Positions 15,356 through 21,928 of a stretch of DNA of 42,662 nt are shown piece by piece; within the stretch, counting starts at the first letter, position 1, and each line of letters opens with the position of its first letter. The stretch comes from Ruminococcus sp. (GTDB lineage Bacteria > Bacillota > Clostridia > Oscillospirales > Ruminococcaceae). The stretch is taken from assembly GCA_023665505.1 (NCBI GenBank), contig JAMPDU010000010.1, positions 1 to 42,662 on the forward strand, written 5' to 3'. The position numbers and the translations under genes are program-made. The notes beneath the pieces were generated by a model. The model saw only the letters and a list, made by a program, of their open reading frames with translations, made no database searches and had not been told where the DNA came from.

Positions 15356-16147
15356 TTTAAAAGTTTCCTTTCCTGCTAGAGGATAGAGGTTAGAGGCTAG
15401 AGGTTAGAAATTGAAATTTCTTACATTAATTGCCGCCGTTTACTATCCTGTATTATTTTTATTTTTTATTTGTAATTTGTAATTTTGATTTTCCCGATTT
15501 TAACCGCCGCTCGATTTCTACCCTCTATCTTCTATTATCTATCATCTATCAAGGATAATTTTTAACAGCAGCAGCAGTAGTAAGGTCGGAAGTGTTGAAA
15601 AGTACTTCAATTACCCTTTCGACCGCCGGGAGAATTTCCATAACCCGGCTGCTTAAAAAAAGTTAAAAGGTTTAAAACTTTTTCCCGGGTGGGAACTGTT
15701 GAAAAAGGAGGTGTTGAACGGGAAAAAATGTGGAAAAATTTGCGGAAATGTTTTTCCGTTTATTTCCACCGCTGTTTGCTCATGCGGCTCAAACCGCGCT
15801 GCAAAGCCGTTTGCGGACATTTCGCGGCGGGGGTGGGAAAGGTGGAAAAAATCGTTATACAAAAAGTAATGTAACGATTTACATACCGTAAAAACGGCTT
15901 TTAAACTTTTCCACCACGTTTTCCACACTATGTGGAAAACCGATTTTTACAACTGACAGTATTTATCACTTTACACTTTATTTTTGGCAAATTTTTCTAA
16001 TTAATAATTAATAATGAATAATTAATAATTAAGGTGTCGGCGATGCCGACGATTTAAAATTTACCGACAAAAAACTGTAAATGAACCAATTACCCACAAA
16101 GGAAAGAATTACCAAAAAATTATTAATTATTAATTATTAATTGTTAA
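15356..16147. other. oriC: Candidate oriC: dnaA-dnaN gap with DnaA boxes
   Basis: The region is non-coding. TTTTCCACA boxes are perfect at 15729-15737 (reverse), 15919-15927 and 15931-15939 (reverse); the last two form a head-to-head pair 3 bp apart. One-mismatch boxes lie at 15841 (reverse), 15907 and, as TTACCCACA, 16090. TGTTGAAAA variants occur near 15593 and 15698. A CAGCAGCAGCAGTAGTAAGG triplet run at about 15566-15585 is vaguely like a DnaA-trio. AT-rich ATTAATT tracts (16001-16033 and 16118-16149) could unwind. TAGAGG tracts lie at 15377-15410 and 15517-15550. This gap carries DUE and boxes in Bacillus, so it is the best candidate. Activity is inferred. Confidence 0.6.
16000..16055 (+). 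repeat. ATTAATT tract joined to a GTCGGC hairpin (copy 1)
   Basis: ATTAATAATT units run into AAGGTGTCGGCGATGCCGAC (hairpin at 16036-16050). The same joined structure recurs at 26581-26620 with one changed loop base. Confidence 0.6.
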
Positions 16148-17503
16148 TTAGATAAATTTACTTCCCTTGATATTTTTGATAATATCCTCAATCATTTCCC
16201 GGGTGTGGGCGTCTTTATTCATTATCTTTTGTATGTCCTCGTGGTAGTACATAATGGTACTGTGATCCCTGCCCCCAAGCTCCATGCCTATGGACTTGAA
16301 AGACATATCGGTAACTTCCTTGATAACATATGAGGCGACTTTCCGCGCCATGGAGATTTGAGAACTTCTTTTCTTTGAGCAGACGTCCTCGGCGGTGACG
16401 GAGTAAACCCCCGCAACCTCGTTCAGAACCCGCTCCACGGTAATGGGGGGAGCTTGCTCCTCGGAAAGTATCTCGTTTACAGCCTTTTGCGCCTGAGCCA
16501 TGGACGGCGGCGTACCCATTAAAAGCTGACCCGCCTTAAGTTTTTTTACGCAGCCCTCAAGCTGACGGATATTGACCTTAAGCTTGTTGGCTATGTACTC
16601 GCAGACGTCCGGGGGAATAACGAAGTCCAAAAGCTCGGCTTTGCGGCGTATTATCGCCGCCCTCGTCTCGAAATCGGGTGAGGAAATATCCGCGATAAGC
16701 CCCCACTCAAAGCGGGTGCGAATTCTGTCCTCCAGAGTTTTAATTTCCTTTGGGGGACGGTCGGAGGTCAGCACTATCTGCTTGCCTAAATTGTGCAGCT
16801 CGTTAAAGGTGTGGAAAAATTCCTCTTGGGTGGACTCTTTTCCCGCGATAAACTGCACGTCGTCCACAAGCAGCACGTCGGCGCTGCGGTACTTTTGGTG
16901 GAACTGGCTGGTGTCTTTTTTCTGCTGAATGGCGTTGATAAGCTCGTTTGTAAACGCCTCGCCGGTGACGTAGATAATATTTGTGCCGGGGCGTTCCTCC
17001 TTGATGTGCATGCTTATGGCGGTAATGAGGTGGGTTTTGCCCAAACCGGAAGAGCCGTATATAAAAAGCGGGTTATAGGCGCTGCCGGGGGATTTTGCCA
17101 CGGAGGTGCAGGCGGCGTAGGCGAACTCGTTTGACCGCCCCACGATAAAGGTGTTAAAGGTATAGCCGTACTCGGCGTTGGAAAATGATTCCATAAGCTC
17201 GGCTTTTTTGACGTTAGGCTCGTTGTCGTCCTCGTTTTCGGCGGCTTTCACGGAGACGTTAAGCTCCACGTCGAAACCGAGAATATCTTTTAACGCCCCT
17301 TTGAAAAAGTCGGTATAATTCTTGGAAAATGTATTTTTGATAAACTCGTTTGAAACGGTGAAGTAGGCGGCGTTGCCGTCCAGCCTGTCGGGCTTAAGCG
17401 GGCTTATCCACAGGTTGTAGGAGGTTTCGTTGAACTCGTTTTTATTTATTTTATCATAGCAGTAGTCACGTATCTTGTCGTAAACCTCTGTAAAAGAATT
17501 CAT
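16148..17503 (-). CDS. dnaA: Chromosomal replication initiator protein DnaA
   Basis: AAA+ initiator that binds DnaA boxes and melts oriC. Domain I (1-85) is followed by a short acidic linker, then the AAA+ domain with Walker A GSSGLGKT (150-157), Walker B VLLVDDVQF (about 209-217) and sensor motifs. Domain IV carries the DNA-contact signature GGRDHSTIMYYH (about 418-429). Length 451 is normal. The coding start contains a perfect TTATCCACA box (17404-17412), compatible with autoregulation. The usual rpmH-rnpA-yidC neighbours are absent upstream. The stop lies next to an ATTAATT tract. Confidence 0.97.
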   Translation of the reverse strand: MNSFTEVYDKIRDYCYDKINKNEFNETSYNLWISPLKPDRLDGNAAYFTVSNEFIKNTFSKNYTDFFKGALKDILGFDVELNVSVKAAENEDDNEPNVKKAELMESFSNAEYGYTFNTFIVGRSNEFAYAACTSVAKSPGSAYNPLFIYGSSGLGKTHLITAISMHIKEERPGTNIIYVTGEAFTNELINAIQQKKDTSQFHQKYRSADVLLVDDVQFIAGKESTQEEFFHTFNELHNLGKQIVLTSDRPPKEIKTLEDRIRTRFEWGLIADISSPDFETRAAIIRRKAELLDFVIPPDVCEYIANKLKVNIRQLEGCVKKLKAGQLLMGTPPSMAQAQKAVNEILSEEQAPPITVERVLNEVAGVYSVTAEDVCSKKRSSQISMARKVASYVIKEVTDMSFKSIGMELGGRDHSTIMYYHEDIQKIMNKDAHTREMIEDIIKNIKGSKFI

Positions 17504-17591
17504 AATTTTCAGTTCCCCCTTGGGTTTTTGGGTTGGGATTTGGGTAAAAAGTATACTATTATATTATAGCATAGATTTGAGGAAATTGCAA
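17504..17591 (-). promoter_or_regulatory. dnaA promoter and leader with G-quadruplex motif
   Basis: Minus strand TTGCAA (17586-17591), 17 bp, TATAAT (17563-17568). The roughly 55-nt leader is C-rich. On the opposite (template) strand, 17522-17544 holds four GGG tracts with spacers of 5, 2 and 4 bases, which fits a G-quadruplex. GGGGG lies about 12 bp before the ATG. Confidence 0.65.
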
Positions 17592-17671
17592 GAGATTTTT
17601 GGTATTTATGGGGGAATTTTTATTTTTAATTTGTTAATTTTCTTTGGATTTTCGGGTAAACGGTTTGGGTA

Positions 17672-17700
17672 TTGACTTTTTTTGGGGGTTGGGGTATAAT
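17672..17700 (+). promoter_or_regulatory. Promoter of the DUF4160-DUF2442 pair
   Basis: TTGACT (17672-17677), 17 bp, TATAAT (17695-17700). A mosaic hairpin element lies in the roughly 140-nt leader. The spacer is unusually G/T-rich (TTTTTTGGGGGTTGGGG). Confidence 0.7.
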
Positions 17701-17727
17701 TATAGCAAACCTTATAAATAAAACTTT

Positions 17728-17791
17728 TGTAGGGGCGGGGTTTCCCCGCCCGCAGATACGTAACAGCGGGACGGGAAACCCGTCCCCTACA
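17728..17791. repeat. TGTAGGG mosaic element, mixed arms
   Basis: A GCGGGG/CCCCGC left arm and a GACGGG/CCCGTC right arm, in the 5' leader of the DUF4160 gene. Confidence 0.75.
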
Positions 17792-17849
17792 AAGCGCGTA
17801 TATTTAGAGGACTGCTGTAAATATAATTAAAAAGAAAGGAAATGAATTT

Positions 17850-18116
17850 ATGCCTGAATTAAGCAGATTTATGGGAATAGTAATAAAAATGCTGTTTAAA
17901 GATACTCAACAGCACCACAAGCCGCATATACACGCTTATTACGGCGAATATGAGGCGTCTATCGGCATTGACGGCGAATTGCTGTCGGGTTCTATGCCCG
18001 TTAAGCAGTTGAAAATGATACAAGGCTGGCTGGCTTTTCACGAGGAAGAGGCATATGCTGCTTGGAATAACGCCGTGCAGGGTTTGCAGTACGAAAAAAT
18101 TGACCCTTTGAGATAG
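17850..18116 (+). CDS. DUF4160 family protein
   Basis: The product has 88 residues. PELSRFMGIVIKMLF followed by HKPHIHAYYGEYEASIGIDG is the DUF4160 signature, with its His-rich HHKPHIH core. The function of the family is unknown. It is nearly always encoded beside a DUF2442 gene, as here (10-bp gap), and the pair has been suggested to be toxin-antitoxin-like without firm proof. AAAGGAAATG precedes the ATG. The C-terminus is Trp/Glu-rich (WLAFHEEEAYAAW). Confidence 0.85.
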   Translation: MPELSRFMGIVIKMLFKDTQQHHKPHIHAYYGEYEASIGIDGELLSGSMPVKQLKMIQGWLAFHEEEAYAAWNNAVQGLQYEKIDPLR

Positions 18117-18126
18117 GAGGAAAATT

Positions 18127-18417
18127 ATGTATATTATTAATGATATTGCTTATGCCGGAGAATTGCCAAAACCTGTAAAGGCTAAAGCTATACGCCCGCT
18201 TGACGGCTACAGGCTGCTTATTACCTTTAACAATGACGAAAAACGGGTTTTCGATTTTAAGCCGTATCTTGACTTTCCCTGCTATAAGCCTTTGAAAGAC
18301 GTTAATGTTTTTAACGGGGTTTATGTTGAGTACGGCACGGCGGTGTGGAACGGCGGCGAAATAGATATTGCCCCCGAAACGCTGTTGGAGGAAAGCGAAT
18401 TGTATCAATCGGCATAA
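18127..18417 (+). CDS. DUF2442 family protein
   Basis: The product has 96 residues. The blocks ITFNNDEKRVFDFKPYL, NVFNGVYVEYGTAVWNGGEIDIAPETLLEES fit DUF2442 (small beta-rich proteins). AGGAGG spans the end of the DUF4160 gene and the gap, so the two genes are translated from one mRNA. A terminator follows at once, making this a closed two-gene unit between dnaA and serC. The partner relationship is established by repeated co-occurrence. The biochemical role is not known. Confidence 0.83.
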   Translation: MYIINDIAYAGELPKPVKAKAIRPLDGYRLLITFNNDEKRVFDFKPYLDFPCYKPLKDVNVFNGVYVEYGTAVWNGGEIDIAPETLLEESELYQSA

Positions 18418-18444
18418 TTGCAGGATTTATCCTGCAAATTTTTT
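18418..18444 (+). terminator. Terminator of the DUF4160-DUF2442 unit
   Basis: TTGCAGGAT/ATCCTGCAA stem followed by TTTTTT, right after the stop codon. Confidence 0.85.
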
Positions 18445-18455
18445 ACAGCGCGGTA

Positions 18456-18484
18456 TTGACATTTATTTAACATAATGGTATAAT
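18456..18484 (+). promoter_or_regulatory. serC operon promoter
   Basis: TTGACA (18456-18461), 17 bp, TATAAT (18479-18484). It is a full consensus match. The serC start lies about 45 bp downstream of the likely transcript start. Confidence 0.85.
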
Positions 18485-18536
18485 TATACTGTGTATTTAT
18501 ATTTTTACGTAAAAATTTTTTTGGAGGTCTTTTACA

Positions 18537-19619
18537 ATGTCAAGAGTTTATAATTTCAGCGCGGGTCCGGCTGTTCTGCCGGAGGAGGTTCTCAAAGAGG
18601 CGGCGGAGGAAATGCTCGACTATAAGGGCACGGGTATGTCCGTTATGGAAATGTCCCACCGTTCCAAGGCTTACGACGAGATTATCAAGGACGCGGAAAA
18701 GGATATCCGCGATTTGATGAACATTCCCGACAATTACAAGGTTCTGTTTTTGCAGGGCGGCGCGTCTCAGCAGTTCGCGGCTGTACCCATGAACCTTATG
18801 AAAAACAAGAAAGCCGCTTATATTATCACCGGTCAGTGGGCGAAAAAAGCGTTCCAGGAGGCTAAGCTGTACGGCGAGGCTGTGGACGTTGCGTCTTCCG
18901 CCGACAAAACTTTCTCCTACATTCCCGACTGCTCCGACCTTGCCATTCCCGAGGACGCGGACTATGTTTACATCTGCGAGAATAACACCATTTACGGTAC
19001 TAAATTCTGGAATTTGCCCAATACCAAGGGCAAGGATTTGGTTGCGGACGTTTCCTCATGTTTCCTTTCCGAGCCTGTGGACGTTACAAAGTACGGCGTT
19101 ATCTACGGCGGCGTGCAGAAAAATATCGGTCCTGCGGGCGTGGTTATAGCTATTATCCGCGAGGATTTGATAAGAGACGACGTTCTCCCCGGCACTCCCA
19201 CTATGCTGAAGTGGAAAACTCAGGCGGACAACGACAGCCTTTACAATACTCCCCCCTGCTACGGAATTTACATCTGCGGCAAGGTTTTCAAGTGGATTAA
19301 GAAAATGGGCGGTCTCGAGGCTATGAAAAAGCACAACGAGAAAAAGGCTGCTGTTCTGTACGATTTTCTCGACCAAAGCAAGCTTTTCAAGGGTACTGTG
19401 GAAAAGAAAGACCGCAGCTTGATGAACGTGCCTTTCGTTACGGGCAACGAGGAGCTGGACGCCAAGTTTGTAAAAGAGGCTAAGGCGGCGGGCTTTGAGA
19501 ACCTTAAGGGTCACAGAACGGTGGGCGGTATGAGAGCGTCCATATATAACGCTATGCCTATCGAGGGCGTGGAAAAGCTGGTTGAATTTATGAAAAAATT
19601 CGAGGCTGATAACGCGTAA
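18537..19619 (+). CDS. serC: Phosphoserine aminotransferase
   Basis: PLP enzyme of serine biosynthesis that converts 3-phosphohydroxypyruvate and glutamate to phosphoserine and 2-oxoglutarate. The N-terminal YNFSAGPAVLPEEVL, the FLQGGASQQFAAVPMNL block and the PLP-lysine region YGGVQKNIGPAG (Lys about 196) are diagnostic. Length 360 is normal. TTGGAGG lies 10 bp before the ATG. It forms an operon with serA two genes downstream, so the first two steps of the phosphorylated serine pathway are together. No serB-type phosphatase is in the window. Confidence 0.96.
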   Translation: MSRVYNFSAGPAVLPEEVLKEAAEEMLDYKGTGMSVMEMSHRSKAYDEIIKDAEKDIRDLMNIPDNYKVLFLQGGASQQFAAVPMNLMKNKKAAYIITGQWAKKAFQEAKLYGEAVDVASSADKTFSYIPDCSDLAIPEDADYVYICENNTIYGTKFWNLPNTKGKDLVADVSSCFLSEPVDVTKYGVIYGGVQKNIGPAGVVIAIIREDLIRDDVLPGTPTMLKWKTQADNDSLYNTPPCYGIYICGKVFKWIKKMGGLEAMKKHNEKKAAVLYDFLDQSKLFKGTVEKKDRSLMNVPFVTGNEELDAKFVKEAKAAGFENLKGHRTVGGMRASIYNAMPIEGVEKLVEFMKKFEADNA

Positions 19620-19625
19620 AATAAT

Positions 19626-19650
19626 TGTAGGGGACGGGTTTCCCGTCCCC
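19626..19650. repeat. Single arm of the TGTAGGG mosaic family
   Basis: TGTAGGGGACGGGTTTCCCG-type arm alone, between serC and the DUF6440 gene. Confidence 0.6.
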
Positions 19651-19673
19651 CTGCAAAATTCGGAGGTTCTTAT

Positions 19674-19856
19674 ATGGCTGAAAGATTTAAAAGAATATAC
19701 AAACAGGGCGTTGTAAGCGTCATTGAAATATGGGCGGATACCGAAACAGGTGTAAACTACCTTTGGCGTGAGAACGGCTATTCGGGCGGTCTTACCCCCC
19801 TGCTTGACAGGGACGGCAAACCTGTTGTTACCAATGAATTTGACAATGAAAAATAA
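19674..19856 (+). CDS. DUF6440 family small protein
   Basis: The product has 60 residues. The layout RFKRIYKQGVVSVIEIWAD-TETGVNYLW-GYSGGLTPLLDRDGKPVV is the DUF6440 pattern common in gut Clostridia. The function is unknown. GGAGG lies 9 bp before the ATG. It sits inside the serC-serA operon. Downstream sequence keeps a decayed second copy of its C-terminal end, so a tandem duplication has existed here. Confidence 0.8.
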   Translation: MAERFKRIYKQGVVSVIEIWADTETGVNYLWRENGYSGGLTPLLDRDGKPVVTNEFDNEK

Positions 19857-19879
19857 TTCCGAAAAACAATTTGTAAAAG

Positions 19880-19945
19880 GGTCTTGCTCTTTTGCTTGAC
19901 AGGGAAAGAAAGACTGTTATTTCAAACGTAAATGGAATTGCATAA
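19880..19945 (+). pseudogene. Decayed 3' fragment of a second DUF6440 gene
   Basis: Translated from 19880, the frame reads GLALLLDRERKTVISNVNGIA then stop. It aligns with GLTPLLDRDGKPVVTNEFDNEK at the end of the intact gene just upstream, and the DNA shares TGCTTGACAGGGA. No start or N-terminal half remains. It is a remnant of a tandem duplication. Confidence 0.6.
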
Positions 19946-19972
19946 GAAAAAAATTGAAAGAGGTCGATTAAA

Positions 19973-21136
19973 ATGTTTAATATTCAGACTTTGAATAAAA
20001 TTTCAAAGTACGGTACGGATAATTTCGATACCGCTAAGTATAACGTCGCCGACGAGGTGCAGAACCCCGACGCCATTATGGTGCGGTCGGCGGCTATGCA
20101 CGATATGGTTTTCGGCGAAAATCTGCTTGCTATCGCCCGTGCGGGGGCGGGCGTAAACAATATCCCCGTTGACAAGTGCGCGGAGCAGGGCATTGTTGTT
20201 TTCAACACCCCCGGCGCGAACGCTAACGCCGTTAAGGAGCTTGTTATTGCGGGACTGCTTATTTCCTCGCGGAAAGTCCCCGAGGCTATGGCTTGGGCGC
20301 AGACCCTTAAGGGCAACGGCGCAGAGGTTGGCAAAATGGTTGAAAAAGGAAAATCCCAGTTTGCGGGTCCCGAGATTATGGGCAAAACCCTGGGCGTTAT
20401 CGGCTTGGGCGCGATAGGCGTACTGGTTGCAAACGCGGCGGTTGCTTTGGGTATGAAAGTTGTGGGCTTTGACCCGTACCTTTCCGTAAAAGCCGCCCTG
20501 GGTCTTAACCCTGCAGTAAAGGCTGTTGCGGACGTTAAGGAAGTTTACGCGGCGGCGGACTATGTGACAATTCACGTGCCCTACAACGCCGACACTAAGG
20601 GTACTATCAACAATGAGACAATTGCCCTTATGAAAGACGGTGTTCGGGTGCTGAACTTCGCGAGAGGAGAGCTTGTTGACAGCGGGGCAATTATTTCAGC
20701 CCTTGAAAGCGGTAAAGTTGCGGCTTATGTTGTGGACTTCCCCAGCGACGAGGTTCTGGGTGTTAAGAATGTTATCGCTATCCCCCATCTGGGCGCGTCC
20801 ACACCCGAGTCGGAGGACAACTGCGCTATGATGGCGGCTCTTGAACTTATTGAGTACATCGAGAACGGCAACATTAAAAATTCCGTAAACTACCCCGACG
20901 CGGAAATGAATGCGGCGGGTACTAAGATTTGCGTTATGCACAAAAATATTCCCGACGTTATTTCTCAGCTGACTTCGGTGCTGGGCGACGCTAAGATAAA
21001 TATCGACAATATGGTGAGCAAGTCCAAAAAAGATTATGCGTACACAATGCTTGACGCGGCGGGCGCGGTGGACGACGGCATTGTCGGCAAGCTTGCGGCG
21101 GTTGACAGCGTAATCAAAATACGCATTATAAAGTAA
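19973..21136 (+). CDS. serA: D-3-phosphoglycerate dehydrogenase
   Basis: First enzyme of serine synthesis: oxidises 3-phosphoglycerate to 3-phosphohydroxypyruvate with NAD. RAGAGVNNIPVDKC (about 51-64), the Rossmann GLGAIGVLVAN (about 143-153) and the catalytic His in AIPHLGASTPESEDN (about 270-284) are present. The product has 387 residues, the short form with one C-terminal ACT domain (about 317-387) and without the extra regulatory domain of long SerA. AAAGAGG lies about 10 bp before the ATG. It is the third gene of the serC transcript. Confidence 0.95.
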   Translation: MFNIQTLNKISKYGTDNFDTAKYNVADEVQNPDAIMVRSAAMHDMVFGENLLAIARAGAGVNNIPVDKCAEQGIVVFNTPGANANAVKELVIAGLLISSRKVPEAMAWAQTLKGNGAEVGKMVEKGKSQFAGPEIMGKTLGVIGLGAIGVLVANAAVALGMKVVGFDPYLSVKAALGLNPAVKAVADVKEVYAAADYVTIHVPYNADTKGTINNETIALMKDGVRVLNFARGELVDSGAIISALESGKVAAYVVDFPSDEVLGVKNVIAIPHLGASTPESEDNCAMMAALELIEYIENGNIKNSVNYPDAEMNAAGTKICVMHKNIPDVISQLTSVLGDAKINIDNMVSKSKKDYAYTMLDAAGAVDDGIVGKLAAVDSVIKIRIIK

Positions 21137-21146
21137 GGAGGCTGTT

Positions 21147-21455
21147 ATGGCAAATTACAGTCAGAGCGACGCGGAGCAGAATAAGGTAATCGGCGTTTTG
21201 TCGGTGTTCCCCGTGCTTTTTTTGGTGTACTTCATTTCGGGCGTTGATTCGGAGTTTGCACACGCCTGCTCTAAGTGGGGAATAATTTTCACAATTTGCT
21301 TTGCGGTGATGTTCGTGCTTGGGAAACTTCTTTCCATAGTAACATGGATACCCCTTGTGGGTACGGTTATTAACATTGCCCTTAAAATTATCGACGTTGT
21401 ACTGCTTTTGGCGGTTATAGTTCAGGTTGTGAGGGCGGCTAAGGGTACTATATGA
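21147..21455 (+). CDS. Small membrane protein, DUF4870-like
   Basis: The product has 102 residues with three hydrophobic segments: about 17-31 (VLSVFPVLFLVYFIS), 44-62 and 66-94. The SKWGIIFTICFAVMFVLGKL and IPLVGTVINIALKIIDVVLLLAVIVQVVRAAKG blocks resemble DUF4870/YtjA-like small membrane proteins. The function is unknown. AAGGAGG lies just after the serA stop, with a 10-bp gap, so it is translated from the serC-serA mRNA. No terminator follows before the small-RNA promoter at 21472. Read-through probably ends at the hairpin at 21552. Confidence 0.72.
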   Translation: MANYSQSDAEQNKVIGVLSVFPVLFLVYFISGVDSEFAHACSKWGIIFTICFAVMFVLGKLLSIVTWIPLVGTVINIALKIIDVVLLLAVIVQVVRAAKGTI

Positions 21456-21471
21456 ATTTTTTGAAAAGTGC

Positions 21472-21500
21472 TTGACAAAATAATATTTGTGTGGTATAAT
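21472..21500 (+). promoter_or_regulatory. Consensus promoter of the candidate antitoxin RNA
   Basis: TTGACA (21472-21477), 17 bp, TATAAT (21495-21500). It is a full consensus match with no open reading frame behind it. Confidence 0.8.
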
Positions 21501-21506
21501 AATACC

Positions 21507-21590
21507 ATAAGAAGATACAAGCAATGAGTTCCGACGTCGGAAGTCACAAAAAATCCCCGAGGCTGCCACCTCGGGGATTCTTTTGTCACT
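21507..21590 (+). ncRNA. Candidate type I antitoxin RNA
   Basis: An approximately 84-nt transcript predicted from the promoter at 21472-21500 to the hairpin at 21552-21584. It contains a perfect 14-bp palindrome, TTCCGACGTCGGAA (21529-21542). Its 3' part is antisense to the 3' end of the small toxin mRNA on the other strand, and both share the bidirectional terminator. This convergent layout is known from txpA/RatA and fst/RNAII-type loci. Function is inferred. Confidence 0.55.
21552..21584. terminator. Bidirectional terminator shared by toxin mRNA and antitoxin RNA
   Basis: AATCCCCGAGG/CCTCGGGGATT 11-bp perfect stem with a 6-nt loop. T-runs follow on both strands. Confidence 0.9.
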
Positions 21591-21620
21591 ATTGTAACGT
21601 TACGGCTCTGTTGCCGTCTT

Positions 21621-21722
21621 TTACTTCTTGCGACCGTTAAGCCATTGCAGAATGCAGAAAATGGTATTTGCTACTACACCTGCTGCAACGGAAATAAGAA
21701 AAGATACAAACAATTCCGGCAT
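21621..21722 (-). CDS. Candidate type I toxin, 33-residue membrane peptide
   Basis: The peptide is MPELFVSFLISVAAGVVANT then IFCILQWLNGRKK: one hydrophobic helix and a basic C-terminal tail (NGRKK), the standard build of pore-forming type I toxins such as the Fst, TxpA and C. difficile CD2517.1 groups. GGAGG is 8 bp before the chosen ATG; an ATG two codons earlier is too close to it. The leader can fold as GTTGCC/GGCAAC with ACTCCTTACC in the loop, which could mask the ribosome site. The terminator is shared with the antisense RNA. The peptide class is recognised by design, not by a named family, so it could also be a different small membrane peptide. Confidence 0.65.
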   Translation of the reverse strand: MPELFVSFLISVAAGVVANTIFCILQWLNGRKK

Positions 21723-21772
21723 CGTCATCACCTCCTCCCGTTAAGTTGCCGGTAAGGAGTGGCAACACAATA

Positions 21773-21802
21773 ATTATAGCATATTATGTAATATTTTGTC
21801 AA
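21773..21802 (-). promoter_or_regulatory. Toxin promoter
   Basis: Minus strand TTGACA (21797-21802), 18 bp, TATAAT (21773-21778). It lies back to back with the plus-strand promoter at 21812. Confidence 0.75.
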
Positions 21803-21811
21803 GCAAAAGTG

Positions 21812-21840
21812 TTGACAAGCGTTAATTTATATGGTATAAT
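21812..21840 (+). promoter_or_regulatory. Consensus promoter without a gene
   Basis: TTGACA (21812-21817), 17 bp, TATAAT (21835-21840), reading towards the 3' end of spoVS. Confidence 0.8.
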
Positions 21841-21846
21841 TTAAAA

Positions 21847-21922
21847 GGAATAAGAAAGTGATATGAAAGTTTCCAAACAACAAAAAATCCCCCGAAAATT
21901 TTTCATTCGGGGGAAATTTTTT
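21847..21922 (+). ncRNA. Candidate short RNA antisense to the spoVS 3' end
   Basis: Predicted from the consensus promoter at 21812 to the stem CCCCCGAA/TTCGGGGG (21889-21913) followed by a T-run. The stem is also the spoVS terminator on the other strand. An outer pair AAAGTGATA/TATCACTTT could enclose the whole RNA. No convincing reading frame. It has the same design as the RNA at 21507. Confidence 0.45.
21887..21922. terminator. Bidirectional terminator, spoVS and short RNA
   Basis: CCCCCGAA/TTCGGGGG stem with flanking A and T runs, 7 bp after the spoVS stop on the minus strand. Confidence 0.85.
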
Positions 21923-21928
21923 ATCACT

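Noticed and set aside
15566..15585. DnaA-trio element in the dnaA-dnaN gap
   Set aside because: The CAG/TAG triplets are not directly next to a good DnaA box and could be chance, so only mentioned inside the oriC entry.
16194..16207. Possible Noc-binding site ATTTCCCGGGTGTG in the dnaA 3' end
   Set aside because: Only the left part matches the Bacillus NBS and the right half-site is absent. Other CCCGGG occurrences (11186, 15683, 36013) are also asymmetric.
18485..18536. T-box or serine-responsive riboswitch before serC
   Set aside because: The leader is about 45 nt, too short for a T-box, and has no such motifs.
20565..20590. CACGTG core inside serA as a further parS
   Set aside because: Only the TTCACGTG core matches; the right half-site is absent and it lies in conserved coding sequence.
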